Source: Comamonadaceae bacterium (GTDB lineage Bacteria; Pseudomonadota; Gammaproteobacteria; Burkholderiales; Burkholderiaceae_C). From it: DNA of 37,143 bases. A program made the translations under genes and the position numbers. Each line of letters begins with the position of its first letter. Position 1 is the first letter of the stretch. The notes beneath the pieces were generated by a model. The model had not been told where the DNA came from. It worked only from the letters and a program-made list of their open reading frames with translations, and did not search any database. Positions 9,701-18,210 of the stretch are shown piece by piece. The stretch is from positions 1 to 37,143 of the forward strand of contig CANGPV010000012.1 of assembly GCA_947455935.1 (NCBI GenBank), given 5' to 3'.

Positions 9701-10453
9701 ATCCACCAAACCGCCTGACGACTGCATGAACAAGATGGGCACACCTGGCATCTGCTGCGCCAATTGATCGACATAGCGGCGCAAGATAGGTGACAAATAC
9801 GCATCGACCACGGTGGTGTCGCCGCGACTGACCATTTTCATCAAAGGGCTGGTTTGGTGCGAGGTGCTGATTTGGGTAAAACCCACGGTCTTAGCCAAGT
9901 CGGCGGCTTGCTGTTCATGCTCGGTGTAACGGTAGCCATGCAAAAACACAATCGCCACACTGCGCAAGCCTTTGTCAAAGGCTTGTTGCAAATCGGCTTG
10001 CAGCGTGTTGAGGTCTAAGGCTTGAATGCAATCCCCATGTGCGCCCATGCGCTCATGGGCTTCGATGACCTCGCTGTAGAGCATCTCTGGCAACACAATG
10101 TGTCTGTCAAATAAGCGAGGACGGTTTTGGTAAGCAATGCGCAGCACATCACGAAACCCATGTGTCGTGACCAGCAAGGTCGGCTCGCCCTTGCGTTCAA
10201 GCAAGGCATTGGTGGCCACAGTGGTGCCCATGCGAACACTGCTGATGAGGTGTGCTGGCACAGCTTCATGGGCATGCAGGCCTAATAACTCGCGGATGCC
10301 TTGAACCGCAGCATCGGCATACAACAGTGGGTTTTGGCTCAGTAATTTATGGGTATGCAATTGACCCCAAGGGTCACGGGCCACGATGTCCGTGAAGGTA
10401 CCTCCTCGGTCAATCCAAAATTGCCAGCGCTGATCATCTTGATTAACTTGCAT
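6785..10453 (-). CDS. Fused hydantoinase A/B, 5-oxoprolinase family
   Basis: A 1222-residue fusion of the HyuA-type ATPase half and the HyuB-type half, the architecture of ATP-dependent 5-oxoprolinase, which opens 5-oxo-L-proline to glutamate. The start shows [14 protein letters not shown], and the ATPase half contains [14 protein letters not shown] and [16 protein letters not shown]. The B half begins near [20 protein letters not shown] and contains [18 protein letters not shown] and [10 protein letters not shown]. The ORF track runs to 10636, but family members begin a few residues before DRGGTFTD, so ATG 10453 is chosen; this also leaves a 67-bp gap to divergent crcB. The substrate could be 5-oxoproline or another hydantoin-like ring. 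It is the first gene of a four-gene minus-strand operon. Confidence 0.92.
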   Translation of the reverse strand: MQVNQDDQRWQFWIDRGGTFTDIVARDPWGQLHTHKLLSQNPLLYADAAVQGIRELLGLHAHEAVPAHLISSVRMGTTVATNALLERKGEPTLLVTTHGFRDVLRIAYQNRPRLFDRHIVLPEMLYSEVIEAHERMGAHGDCIQALDLNTLQADLQQAFDKGLRSVAIVFLHGYRYTEHEQQAADLAKTVGFTQISTSHQTSPLMKMVSRGDTTVVDAYLSPILRRYVDQLAQQMPGVPILFMQSSGGLVDAQAFQGKDAILSGPAGGIVGMAKTADMAFAHGDGLEGATQVIGFDMGGTSTDVSHYAGELEREFDTQVAGVRMRAPMLHIHTVAAGGGSLLQFDGSRFRVGPQSAGADPGPACYRKGGPLTVTDANVQLGKLQPAYFPAVFGPQGDQALDAQVVAQGFAHLSQLVGKTPEEVAEGFVHIAVQQMAHAVQKISVARGYDVTAYTLQCFGGAGGQHACAVADALGMSKILIHPMAGVLSAYGMGLAAQSLIKELALEKTLQDSLWPELRNTLSELAVQAQTALQNQIIGGGELHTRERVHIRYAGTDSALMVPMGSLQEVKQAFEEAYLRRFAFIMSDKALVVEAVSVEAVLAGEPMPEKLQDLLPSRGRPAHTSTRMYLNGAWQEAALVRREDMQAGDVLTGPALVVERHATIVIEMGWQAKLTALNHLVLQRITPRQTAFAAGTSVDPVQLEVFNNLFMNIAEQMGLQLQNTAHSVNIKERLDFSCALFNQQGELIANAPHMPVHLGSMGESIKTVIRDNAGRMQAGDVYVLNDPYHGGTHLPDVTVITPVYLDGLDQPSFYVGSRGHHADIGGISPGSMPPFSTTIDEEGVQIQNFKLVEKGVLREAAMLALLQSGAYPSRNPAQNMADLKAQIAANEKGAQELSRMVAHYSLPVVQAYMQHVQDNAEEAVRRAITRLAKRFGDDTRRSFSFPLDNGALIQVQVHIDASARSAVIDFTGTSPQQTNNFNAPRAVCMAAVLYVFRTLVEDDIPLNAGCLKPIHVIIPEGCMLNPLPPASVVAGNVETSSCITNALYGALGVMAGSQPTMNNFTFGNDTYQYYETISGGSGAGPVFDESGMACGGFAGTSVVQTHMTNSRLTDPEVLEFRFPVRLLSYSLRHGSGGQGKYGGGDGGQRRIQFLEPMTAGILSNGRVYPAFGLAGGGAGQPGINRVVRADGEVQILGHIDQVQMQVGDVFEIHTPGGGAYLDA

Positions 10454-10520
10454 ATGGAAAATTAAACCACGCTTTGCCAAGCACTGGATAATGGTGCATC
10501 CGTATGCCTCCCACACCACC

Positions 10521-10898
10521 ATGAGCGCAGTCATTGCTATTTGTATCGGTGCCTGTCTAGGCGCGTTGGCCCGTTGGCAACTGGGTCTGTTGTTCAACCT
10601 GGGCGGCACTCTGCCTTGGGGTACGTTGTATGCCAACCTGATTGGCGGCTACCTTATCGGTGTGTGTGTGGCGGTGTTTCAAGCCTTGCCCGACCTGGAC
10701 CCGGTATGGCGCTTGTTGTTGATCACAGGTTTTTTGGGAGCGCTCACTACTTTTTCTTCTTTCAGCGCAGAGGTTGTGGGCATGTTGATGCAATCGCGTT
10801 TTGCCTTAGCCGCCTTTACCGCGGGTTTACACTTAGTTGGCTCGTTGGTACTCACCATCGCCGGCATCAAAACTGTGGGTTTGCTATGGGCACGGTAA
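10521..10898 (+). CDS. crcB: Fluoride efflux channel CrcB/Fluc
   Basis: A 125-residue inner-membrane protein of the Fluc family, dual-topology dimers that export fluoride. Four hydrophobic segments are visible. Family motifs include [13 protein letters not shown], the pore Asn region [14 protein letters not shown] and the phenylalanine box region [15 protein letters not shown]. The ORF track extends to 10491, but ATG 10521 starts at the normal place just before the first membrane helix. It is divergent from the 5-oxoprolinase gene. I looked for a fluoride riboswitch in the 67-bp gap and did not find a convincing one. Confidence 0.93.
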   Translation: MSAVIAICIGACLGALARWQLGLLFNLGGTLPWGTLYANLIGGYLIGVCVAVFQALPDLDPVWRLLLITGFLGALTTFSSFSAEVVGMLMQSRFALAAFTAGLHLVGSLVLTIAGIKTVGLLWAR

Positions 10899-10935
10899 GC
10901 CCGCTGTCAGTCGTGTGACACACAGTTCGACTCTG

Positions 10936-12033
10936 ATGAATACAGCAGTCAGCACTTCAGATCGACTCGGCCTTCTTGAGCAAGCACGGCATGCCGTGCT
11001 CTTTGAAGGTGAAGAATCCAGTCCTTTGTTACCCAACTGGATTGCGAACAGCTGGCGGCGTTGTTTGCATAACGGTTTGCATCCCGACTACAGCGTGGCT
11101 TTTGATGCCGTCTCTGCGGCGCACATCACACGCACCCTCGATCTTCAGCGTGACTTTGTACAAGCTGCCCAACCCGAAATTGAACGTCTGTGTCGCGCCA
11201 TTGCGGGCACCTCTTTTTTTGCGTTGCTCACCGATGCCCAAGGCGTGGTTCTGGATGTGGGCGGCAGTATCGATCGACATGACAAACGCGTCAATGCCAT
11301 TGCCCGCGTAGGTGTCGATTTATCAGAACAGTCGGTCGGCACCACCGCCATCAGCGCTGCACTTTCTGAACTCAAGCCCGTGTGGTTGCACCGAGGCGAA
11401 CATTTCTTCCGCGACACCTCGGTGTACAGCTGTGCGGGTGCGCCTATTTGGGGACCCCAAGGCGATTGCATTGGCATGCTTGACCTCACTGGCATCAACA
11501 CCACCGAGCGACCTGAACTGATGCACTTGGCGGCCTTGTCTGCCAGAACCATTGGCAATGCTTTGTTGCTGCGTCAAGCGCATGACCTGTTGTTACGCTT
11601 GAACTGGCCTGGCCGGTTGATGGGCGACGACAACGATGGTTTGGTTTTACTCAGCAGCGAAGGCGAGGTATTGGGCGCCAATATGCTGGCGCGTGAAATG
11701 CTGAACCTTTACCCCACCCCAGGAAAACCCTTGCATGCAAGCGATGTGTTCGCCCTGCCTTGGACGCTGTTGTTCGATGCGGCCATGACCGATCAATATG
11801 TGGATGTGCCTTTATGGAGTGGTTTGCATTTACAAGCTCGCCCCTGCATCCATCAGGCCTGCGAGCAAGTTCCTCAAATGAATGCCACCGGTCCCTTGCA
11901 GCAATTGCAATCAGCCATGATTAGAAAAGCCATTGATTTATCGCGCGGCAACGTGGCACAAGCGGCAAAAACCCTGGGCATCAGTCGCGCCACTTTGTAC
12001 CGCAAACTGTCACGTACGGGTCCCAAGCACTAG
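10936..12033 (+). CDS. GAF-domain, Fis-type HTH transcriptional regulator
   Basis: A 365-residue regulator resembling AcoR-type activators but lacking the central AAA+ sigma-54 ATPase domain. The N-terminal part (NWIANSWRRCLHNGLHPD) is typical of AcoR-like proteins. A GAF-like sensor region follows (FALLTDAQGVVLDVGG, VGVDLSEQSVGTTAISAAL, YSCAGAPIWGPQGDCIGMLDLTG), and the protein ends in a Fis-type helix-turn-helix, NVAQAAKTLGISRATLYRKL. The ORF track begins at 10837 inside crcB; ATG 10936 is the better start. It lies 43 bp upstream of the TRAP transporter genes on the same strand, so control of that transporter is the simplest guess. The effector is unknown. Confidence 0.85.
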   Translation: MNTAVSTSDRLGLLEQARHAVLFEGEESSPLLPNWIANSWRRCLHNGLHPDYSVAFDAVSAAHITRTLDLQRDFVQAAQPEIERLCRAIAGTSFFALLTDAQGVVLDVGGSIDRHDKRVNAIARVGVDLSEQSVGTTAISAALSELKPVWLHRGEHFFRDTSVYSCAGAPIWGPQGDCIGMLDLTGINTTERPELMHLAALSARTIGNALLLRQAHDLLLRLNWPGRLMGDDNDGLVLLSSEGEVLGANMLAREMLNLYPTPGKPLHASDVFALPWTLLFDAAMTDQYVDVPLWSGLHLQARPCIHQACEQVPQMNATGPLQQLQSAMIRKAIDLSRGNVAQAAKTLGISRATLYRKLSRTGPKH

Positions 12034-12076
12034 TCCTGCGCCTTTACAATCGCCCATTCATTTTCGGGAGACTGCC

Positions 12077-12679
12077 ATGGGCGCACTGATGGGTTTTTCA
12101 AGCGGCATAGACCGTCTTAATACCTGGCTTAGCAAATATGTGATTTGGTTGATTTTGGTGGCCACCTTGGTCAGCGCCATCAACGCCTTGGTTCGAAAAA
12201 TTTTCAACACCAGCTCCAATGCTTTTCTTGAAGTGCAGTGGTATTTTTTTGCTGCTTCGTTCTTGCTGGCCTCTGCCTACACCTTGCTCAACAATGAGCA
12301 CGTGAAAATTGACGTGGTGTATTCACGCTTTTCGCGTCGCACCCAAACGCAAATCGACATTTTTGGTTTTGCAGTATTTTTACTGCCCATGTGCTCTGCC
12401 ATTTTGTGGTTTGGCATTCCGTTCTTCATCAAGGGCTACATCAGCAATGAAATGTCATCCAACGCAGGTGGACTGATCCGCTGGCCGGTGTACGCCATGA
12501 TTCCTTTGGGATTTGGTTTGCTCTGGTTGCAAGGCATATCTGAATTGATCAAGCGCGTTGCATTTTTGCAAGGTCTGATCGAAGACCCCACTTTGAAGAA
12601 AGACGAAAAGAGCGCCGAAGAGTTGCTGGCCGAAGAAATTCGCAAACTGGCTGAAGCCAAAGCCCAACAACAGGCCTGA
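12077..12679 (+). CDS. TRAP transporter small permease subunit (DctQ type)
   Basis: A 200-residue membrane protein with four hydrophobic segments (for example YVIWLILVATLVSAINALV and FFAASFLLASAYTLL) followed by a charged C-terminal tail rich in Lys and Glu. This is the small membrane subunit of a tripartite ATP-independent periplasmic transporter. LEVQWYFFAASFLL and NNEHVKIDVVYSR match the DctQ family. The ORF track extends into the previous gene; ATG 12077, with GGGAG a few bases upstream, is the proper start. The large subunit follows 17 bp later. A matching binding protein is encoded convergently beyond the terminator at 14.5 kb. Confidence 0.9.
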   Translation: MGALMGFSSGIDRLNTWLSKYVIWLILVATLVSAINALVRKIFNTSSNAFLEVQWYFFAASFLLASAYTLLNNEHVKIDVVYSRFSRRTQTQIDIFGFAVFLLPMCSAILWFGIPFFIKGYISNEMSSNAGGLIRWPVYAMIPLGFGLLWLQGISELIKRVAFLQGLIEDPTLKKDEKSAEELLAEEIRKLAEAKAQQQA

Positions 12680-12696
12680 GACAGGAAAGTATCACC

Positions 12697-14460
12697 ATGG
12701 AACTATTTATTCACAACCTGGCTCCCATCATGTTTGTGGGCCTCATTGTCTTTTTGTTGATGGGTTTTCCTGTCGCCTTCAGCTTGGGCGCTTGCGGCTT
12801 GTTCTTTGGCTTCATCGGCGTGGAACTGGGTGTCTTGCCTGAAGCCTTGCTGCAAGCCTTGCCTTTGCGCATCTTTGGCATCATGCAAAACGACACCTTG
12901 CTGGCCATTCCTTTCTTTACTTTGATGGGACTGATTCTTGAGCGCAGCGGCATGGCAGAAGACTTGCTGGACACCATCGGCCAGCTGTTTGGACCGGTGC
13001 GTGGTGGTCTGGCATTTGCGGTCATTTTTGTGGGTGCTTTGTTGGCCGCTACCACCGGCGTGGTGGCTGCGTCTGTCATTTCTATGGGCTTGATTTCTTT
13101 ACCCATCATGCTGCGCTATGGCTACGACAGACGCTTGGCCTCAGGGGTGATTGCCGCTTCGGGAACCTTGGCACAAATCATTCCACCCTCATTGGTGCTG
13201 ATTATTTTGGCTGACCAACTCGGGCGCAGCGTGGGTGAGATGTACAAGGGTGCATTTGTGCCTGGCTTCATGCTCACCGCCATGTATGTGGGTTATGTGA
13301 TCTTGATCGCCATCTTCAAACCCAGCTGGGCACCCGCCCTTCCCTTGGAAGCCAGAACCATACGTGAAGACAATGGCAAATCAGGTTTGCTATCGCTGCT
13401 CTTTCTGACCATCGTCAGTGCAGGGTGCGCTATCACGTTGGCGCAGAACTACCCCGCTATCGTGTCGTATGTGAAAGGTGTTTCAGGCGTTAATCCCCCC
13501 ACAGACGAAACCATTGTGGTGGCATTGTGCGCAGGTGTGTTGCTGGCCTTTGTGTTGGCGGTGTTGAACAAAACCCTTCGTTTGAAACTGCTATCGAACA
13601 TCGCCGAGCGCGTCACCTTTGTGTTGATACCGCCTTTGTTGTTGATCTTCTTGGTGTTGGGAACCATTTTCTTGGGCATTGCCACCCCTACAGAGGGCGG
13701 CGCCATGGGCGCACTGGGGGCCATCATCATGGCCAGTGTGCGGGGCCGTTTAAGCATGAGTTTGCTCAAACAAGCCTTGACCAGCACCACCAAACTCGCC
13801 AGCTTTGTGGTGTTCATCTTGATTGGCTCCACCGTCTTTAGCTTGGTATTCCAAGGCGTAGATGGACCCAAGTGGGTTGAACATTTACTCAGCAGCTTGC
13901 CTGGCGGTCAATTGGGCTTTTTGATTGTGGTCAATATCTTGATCTTTTTCTTGGCCTTCTTCTTGGACTTCTTTGAGCTCTCATTCATTGTGGTACCCCT
14001 GATTGGCCCCGTGGCCGAAAAGCTGGGCATCGACTTGATTTGGTTTGGCGTGTTGTTGGGCGTGAATATGCAGACCTCGTTCATGCACCCCCCGTTTGGG
14101 TTCGCCCTGTTCTATTTGCGCAGCGTGGCCCCTATCAAAGCCTACTTTGACAAGACCACACAAAAGACGATTGAGCCAGTCACGACCGGACAAATTTATT
14201 GGGGTGCCGTGCCCTTTGTGATCATTCAAATCATCATGGTCGGACTCATCATTGCCTTCCCTGGCATCGTCTCCAGCGGCTTGGACAAAGAAGACACGCT
14301 GAACATGGATCAGGTGCAAACCGAGATGCTTAACGCCAGCCAAGGTGAAGATTCCAATGCGACCGCCACACCAGCGACCACCGGTAGCGAAGCACCCGCC
14401 GACGACCCCATGAAGTTGATGCAAGACGCCATGGACAAGGACGCAGCTAAGAAACCTTGA
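12697..14460 (+). CDS. TRAP transporter large permease subunit (DctM type)
   Basis: A 587-residue polytopic membrane protein, the transport-catalysing subunit of a sodium- or proton-coupled TRAP transporter. Motifs include FLLMGFPVAFSLGACGLFFG, AIPFFTLMGLILERSGMAEDLL, SGVIAASGTLAQIIPPSLVLIILADQLG and MQTSFMHPPFGFALFYLR. It is longer than the common 425-residue DctM. The extra length comes from a hydrophobic insertion around residues 220-330 and a soluble acidic/Ala-rich tail of about 55 residues, as in the TakM/mannitol-chloroaromatic subgroup. AGGAAAG upstream of the ATG is a good ribosome binding site. A strong terminator follows the stop. Confidence 0.92.
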   Translation: MELFIHNLAPIMFVGLIVFLLMGFPVAFSLGACGLFFGFIGVELGVLPEALLQALPLRIFGIMQNDTLLAIPFFTLMGLILERSGMAEDLLDTIGQLFGPVRGGLAFAVIFVGALLAATTGVVAASVISMGLISLPIMLRYGYDRRLASGVIAASGTLAQIIPPSLVLIILADQLGRSVGEMYKGAFVPGFMLTAMYVGYVILIAIFKPSWAPALPLEARTIREDNGKSGLLSLLFLTIVSAGCAITLAQNYPAIVSYVKGVSGVNPPTDETIVVALCAGVLLAFVLAVLNKTLRLKLLSNIAERVTFVLIPPLLLIFLVLGTIFLGIATPTEGGAMGALGAIIMASVRGRLSMSLLKQALTSTTKLASFVVFILIGSTVFSLVFQGVDGPKWVEHLLSSLPGGQLGFLIVVNILIFFLAFFLDFFELSFIVVPLIGPVAEKLGIDLIWFGVLLGVNMQTSFMHPPFGFALFYLRSVAPIKAYFDKTTQKTIEPVTTGQIYWGAVPFVIIQIIMVGLIIAFPGIVSSGLDKEDTLNMDQVQTEMLNASQGEDSNATATPATTGSEAPADDPMKLMQDAMDKDAAKKP

Positions 14461-14483
14461 CGCAGGAGTCATCCCTCGCCATG

Positions 14484-14510
14484 AAAAAAGCCCCTTGCGG
14501 GGCTTTTTTT
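14484..14510. terminator. Bidirectional Rho-independent terminator
   Basis: AAAAAAGCCCC, loop TTGC, then GGGGCTTTTTTT form a GC stem flanked by A and T runs, readable from both strands. It lies between the convergent TRAP large subunit gene and the DUF1993 gene; its last two bases overlap the end of the DUF1993 gene. Confidence 0.9.
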
Positions 14511-15015
14511 ACACCTTGCCTAAGTAGTCTCGTTTACCTATCTCAACCCCGTTGTGCCTGAGGATGGCGTACACGGTTGTGACGTGGAAATAAATATTGG
14601 GCATAGCGTGGTTGAGTAAAAACTGCATGCCTTTGTAGTGGGTTTCCACCTCACCACGTTTGGTCACAATGTCTTTGTCTTCACTGCCGTCGATGTGCGC
14701 TGCGCTGAAGCCATTCACAAATGCAAGGGTTTTAGCGATACGTTGCTTCAGGTCAGCAAAGCTCACTTCATTGTCTTCAAAAGCTGGTATCTCCACACCC
14801 GCCAATCTTGCCACCACGCCTTTGGCAGTGTCACAGGCAATTTGCACCTGCCGTGTCATGGGAAGCATATCGGGGTAAAGGCGAAATTGCGTTAATGCAG
14901 CTTCGTTCCATTTTTTGCTTTCAATATGTACCAAAGCCTTGTCCAGCAGATGGTCTAAGTTCGTCAACATATTGACGATGCGTGGCACGCTGGCCTGGTA
15001 CATAGAGAGAGACAT
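14509..15015 (-). CDS. DUF1993 family protein
   Basis: A 168-residue soluble protein of the DUF1993 family, a helical-bundle family of unknown function (possibly DinB-like; recall only). Typical stretches are MYQASVPRIVNMLTNLDHLLDKA, LYPDMLPMTRQVQIACDTAKG and FLLNHAMPNIYFHVTTVYAILRHNGVEIGKRDYLG. ATG 15015 has AAAGGA close upstream, overlapping the end of the TRAP binding-protein gene, so the two are likely one transcript. No signal peptide is seen and no role can be inferred beyond co-transcription. Confidence 0.88.
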   Translation of the reverse strand: MSLSMYQASVPRIVNMLTNLDHLLDKALVHIESKKWNEAALTQFRLYPDMLPMTRQVQIACDTAKGVVARLAGVEIPAFEDNEVSFADLKQRIAKTLAFVNGFSAAHIDGSEDKDIVTKRGEVETHYKGMQFLLNHAMPNIYFHVTTVYAILRHNGVEIGKRDYLGKV

Positions 15016-15024
15016 GGAATCCTT

Positions 15025-16104
15025 TTAGAGTTTGACACTTTGCATATAGCGATCAAACGAGGATTCTGCAAAGCGGAACCACAGGTTTTGTTCGCGACGG
15101 AAAGAGGAATAGTCTTCGTAGACTTTTTTCCAATTGGGGTTTTTAGCACTGAGTTCATCGTACAAAGCCATGGACTCCTTAAATGCCAAGTCCATCAAGT
15201 CTTTGGGGAAAGGCAGTACCTTGGTTTTGCTTGCTACCAATTGCTTAAGTGCGACAGGGTTGCGAGCATCGTATTTGGCCTGGCATTCCACGTGGGCGTA
15301 GGCCGCAGCGCATTCCACAATGGCTTTGTTTTCTGCCGACAAGCTGTTGTAGGCCTTGTCGTTGATGAAGATATCTAACTCGGGACCACCCTCCCACCAG
15401 CCAGGGTAGTAGTAAAACGGTGCCACTTTGTTGAAGCCCAGTTTTTGATCATCGTAAGGTCCGATCCACTCAGCGGCATCGATGGTGCCTTTTTCTAGGG
15501 CTTGGTAAATTTCACCGCCAGGGATATTTTGTGGCACACCGCCCATGCGCTCGATGACTCTGCCTGCAAACCCCCCCACGCGGAATTTCAATCCTTTGAT
15601 GTCAGCGACAGATTTGACTTCCTTGCGGTACCAACCACCCATTTGCACGCCGGTGTTACCGCCGGGGAAGTTGACGATGTTGTATTGCTTGTAAAACTCA
15701 CGCATGAGCTTCAAACCATTGCCTTGAAACATCCACGATGTCATTTGGCGACTGTTCAAGCCAAAAGGAATGGCGCAACCCAAAGCGAAAGTTTCGTCTT
15801 TGCCGAAAAAGTAATACGGTGCAGTGTGTGCCACTTCAACGGTGCCACTTTGAACACCATCAACCACGCCAAACGGAGGCATGAGTTCGCCTGCCGCATG
15901 GGATGAAATGACAAATTTACCGCCGCTGAGTTCGCCCACCTTTTTCACAAAGGTTTCGGCGGCACCGTAAATGGTGTCCAGTGACTTGGGGAAGCTAGAA
16001 GCTAAGCGCCAACGGATAGCAGCTTGCGCATGCACCGCGGGTGCGGTGCCAGCAGCCAGCACGCCTAAGATGCCAGCGTTTTTAAGAGCGGAACGACGGT
16101 CCAT
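15025..16104 (-). CDS. TRAP transporter substrate-binding protein, TakP-like
   Basis: A 359-residue periplasmic binding protein. The N-terminus MDRRSALKNAGILG...AVHA is a Tat-like or lipophilic export signal with cleavage near residue 26. The mature part reads RWRLASSFPKSLDTIYGAAE, GGNTGVQMGGWYRKE, FRVGGFAGRVIERMGGVPQNIPGGEIYQALEKGTIDAAEWIGPYDDQKLGF and YYYPGWWEGGP. As I recall, this is very like Rhodobacter TakP, which binds 2-oxo acids, so a keto-acid or related organic anion ligand is likely. The ORF track uses TTG 16116; ATG 16104 has GGAG at proper spacing and is preferred. It lies 40 bp after dxs and is separated from its probable membrane partners, which are encoded on the opposite strand. 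Confidence 0.9.
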   Translation of the reverse strand: MDRRSALKNAGILGVLAAGTAPAVHAQAAIRWRLASSFPKSLDTIYGAAETFVKKVGELSGGKFVISSHAAGELMPPFGVVDGVQSGTVEVAHTAPYYFFGKDETFALGCAIPFGLNSRQMTSWMFQGNGLKLMREFYKQYNIVNFPGGNTGVQMGGWYRKEVKSVADIKGLKFRVGGFAGRVIERMGGVPQNIPGGEIYQALEKGTIDAAEWIGPYDDQKLGFNKVAPFYYYPGWWEGGPELDIFINDKAYNSLSAENKAIVECAAAYAHVECQAKYDARNPVALKQLVASKTKVLPFPKDLMDLAFKESMALYDELSAKNPNWKKVYEDYSSFRREQNLWFRFAESSFDRYMQSVKL

Positions 16105-16144
16105 GCTTGTCTCCAAAGAGTAGTTAAATTGCGCAGGAAGTTTA

Positions 16145-18043
16145 TCAGCCTACGAGTTTTAAGTTGGCGCTGGCTGTCGCGTCGGTGGCTTTTATAAATT
16201 GGGCAAAACGCTGTTTAACTGAGGCTTCTATTCCCTGTGCATCCAAACCTAAAGCAGACAGAATTTTTTGCGGATCTCCATGTTCGGTGAACACATCAGG
16301 CACACCTAATCGCAACACTGGAATCGTGATTCCTGCGTCTTGCAAGGCTTCAAGCACAGCAGAACCTGCACCACCCATCAGAGCACCCTCTTCCACCGTG
16401 ACCACAGCCTCATGGCTGGCAGCGATGCGAAGCAGCAATTCGGTATCCAAAGGCTTGGCCCAGCGCATATTGGCCACGCTGGCATTGAGTTGCTCTGCTG
16501 CTTGCAGCGCGGGGTACAGCAGGGTGCCAAACGCCAAAATTGCCACACCTTTGCCTTGGCGACGCATTTCACCTTTGCCAAAGGGCAAAGTGGATAGGCC
16601 GGCGCTCATGGGCGTGCCCACACCTGCACCGCGAGGGTAGCGTACAGCCACGGTATGGTCTTGTGCATGGGCGGTGCTGAGCAACAGGCGGCATTCGTTT
16701 TCGTCTGCTGGGCAAGCGATGCTCACCTGGGGTATGCAACGCAGGAAAGGAATGTCGTACACACCCGCGTGGGTAGGACCGTCGGCGCCCACAATGCCTG
16801 CGCGGTCCAGCGCCAACACCATGGGCAGCTTTTGCAAAGCCACATCGTGGATGAGCTGGTCATACGCACGTTGCAAGAAGGTGGAGTAAATCGCCACCAC
16901 AGGCTTTAAGCCCTCACAGGCCAAACCCGCCGCAAAGGTCAGCGCATGTTGCTCGGCGATGCCTACATCGTGGTAACGGTCGGGAAAGCGATGGTGAAAC
17001 TCCACCATGCCCGAGCCTTCTCGCATGGCGGGTGTGATGGCTACCAATTTAGGGTCAACTGCGGCCATGTCACACAACCAGTTGCCAAATACTTGGCTGA
17101 AGGTTTGCTTAGGCGCAGTGGTTGGCGGGACCAAGCCTATTTGGGGGTCGAATTTGCCGGGGCCGTGGTAGGCGATAGGGTCGGCCTCTGCCAGCTTATA
17201 GCCTTGACCTTTGCGGGTGACCACGTGCAAGAACTGAGGTCCTTGCAAATGCTTGATGTTCTCGAGCGTAGGAATCAATGAATCCAGGTCGTGGCCGTCT
17301 ATGGGGCCGATGTAGTTGAAACCAAATTTTTCAAACAAGGTGGCCGGCACGACCATGCCTTTGGCTTGTTGCTCAAAGCGTCTTGCCAAGTCAAACAAAG
17401 GGGGCGCATTTTTCAAGACTTGCTTGCCCACTTCTTTGGCGGCCGAGTAAAAACGCCCGCTCATGAGTTGCGCCAAATAGCGGTTGAGCGCTCCGACAGG
17501 AGGGCTGATGGACATGTCGTTGTCGTTCAGGATAACCAACAAATTGGTATCAGACACACCCGCGTTGTTGAGGGCTTCAAACGCCATGCCAGCGGTCATG
17601 GAGCCATCGCCAATGATGGCCACGCAACGGCGTTGCTCGCCCTTTTGCTTGGCCGCCAAGGCCATGCCCAAAGCGGCTGAAATACTGGTGGAAGAGTGCG
17701 CGGTACCAAAAGCATCGAACTCGCTTTCGTCTCGCTTGGGAAAACCTGCCACGCCATTCAACTGGCGCAAGGTGTTCATTCGCTCACGGCGACCGGTGAG
17801 GATTTTGTGCGGATAGGTTTGATGACCCACGTCCCACACCAAACGATCGTGGGGGGTATTAAAAACGTAATGCAGTGCGACGGTTAATTCGACTGTGCCG
17901 AGGTTGGAACTGAGGTGGCCGCCTGTTTTAGCCACGCTTTCCAGCAAAAACGAACGCAACTCGTCCGCCAAGGGTCGCAGCTGCGCAGAGGACAAGCGTC
18001 GCAAATCTGAGGGGGACTGGATACTTTCTAACAATGAATTCAT
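16145..18043 (-). CDS. dxs: 1-deoxy-D-xylulose-5-phosphate synthase
   Basis: DXS condenses pyruvate with glyceraldehyde 3-phosphate, using thiamine diphosphate, as the first step of the MEP isoprenoid pathway that feeds carotenoids, quinones and the geranylgeranyl tail of bacteriochlorophyll. The 632-residue protein has [35 protein letters not shown], the ThDP motif GDGSMTAG (145 on) with NDND (173-176), and the transketolase Pyr-domain stretch [16 protein letters not shown]. Length is normal. The start ATG has AAGAGG upstream. About 60 bp upstream lies a PpsR-type operator, and a terminator insulates it from the preceding gene, so dxs seems to have its own light/redox-controlled promoter. 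Many bacteria have a second dxs elsewhere; this one may be the phototrophy copy. Confidence 0.96.
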   Translation of the reverse strand: MNSLLESIQSPSDLRRLSSAQLRPLADELRSFLLESVAKTGGHLSSNLGTVELTVALHYVFNTPHDRLVWDVGHQTYPHKILTGRRERMNTLRQLNGVAGFPKRDESEFDAFGTAHSSTSISAALGMALAAKQKGEQRRCVAIIGDGSMTAGMAFEALNNAGVSDTNLLVILNDNDMSISPPVGALNRYLAQLMSGRFYSAAKEVGKQVLKNAPPLFDLARRFEQQAKGMVVPATLFEKFGFNYIGPIDGHDLDSLIPTLENIKHLQGPQFLHVVTRKGQGYKLAEADPIAYHGPGKFDPQIGLVPPTTAPKQTFSQVFGNWLCDMAAVDPKLVAITPAMREGSGMVEFHHRFPDRYHDVGIAEQHALTFAAGLACEGLKPVVAIYSTFLQRAYDQLIHDVALQKLPMVLALDRAGIVGADGPTHAGVYDIPFLRCIPQVSIACPADENECRLLLSTAHAQDHTVAVRYPRGAGVGTPMSAGLSTLPFGKGEMRRQGKGVAILAFGTLLYPALQAAEQLNASVANMRWAKPLDTELLLRIAASHEAVVTVEEGALMGGAGSAVLEALQDAGITIPVLRLGVPDVFTEHGDPQKILSALGLDAQGIEASVKQRFAQFIKATDATASANLKLVG

Positions 18044-18103
18044 TTGACTGCCTCTTTAGCCAACCGTGCGCTACCTTTAATGTAAGCCCAAGCCCCTGTT
18101 GTG

Positions 18104-18121
18104 TGTCAATTAAAGTTGACG
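18104..18121. promoter_or_regulatory. Candidate PpsR operator upstream of dxs
   Basis: TGTCAATTAAAGTTGACG fits TGT-N12-ACA with one mismatch in the last position. Its core GTCAATTAAAGTTGAC differs at only one or two positions from the cores before bchG and bchF in this window. It lies 61-78 bp upstream of the dxs start codon and downstream of the terminator at 18154-18185. The binding factor is inferred from ppsR at 30.4 kb. Confidence 0.75.
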
Positions 18122-18153
18122 CTTAAGGGTATTCACTAGGGTCTTGCACCATG

Positions 18154-18185
18154 AAAAAACCCCACAACGCTTTCGCATTGTGGGG
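18154..18185 (-). terminator. Rho-independent terminator after the SMP-30-like gene
   Basis: On the minus strand CCCCACAATGC, loop GAAA, GCGTTGTGGGG form an 11-bp stem (one T-G pair) followed by six T. It sits 25 bp after the stop of the SMP-30-like gene and before the dxs promoter region. Confidence 0.9.
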
Positions 18186-18210
18186 CCAGCATCGCCGGTT
18201 AAGGGTCAGT

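Noticed and set aside
10454-10520. Possible fluoride riboswitch before crcB (GGATAATGGTGCATCC resembles part of the motif)
   Set aside because: Only the first stem-like part has any likeness; the pseudoknot partner and remaining stem do not fit before the ATG.
10454-10636. 61-codon N-terminal extension of the oxoprolinase ORF
   Set aside because: It overlaps crcB and precedes the family N-terminus; ATG 10453 fits better.
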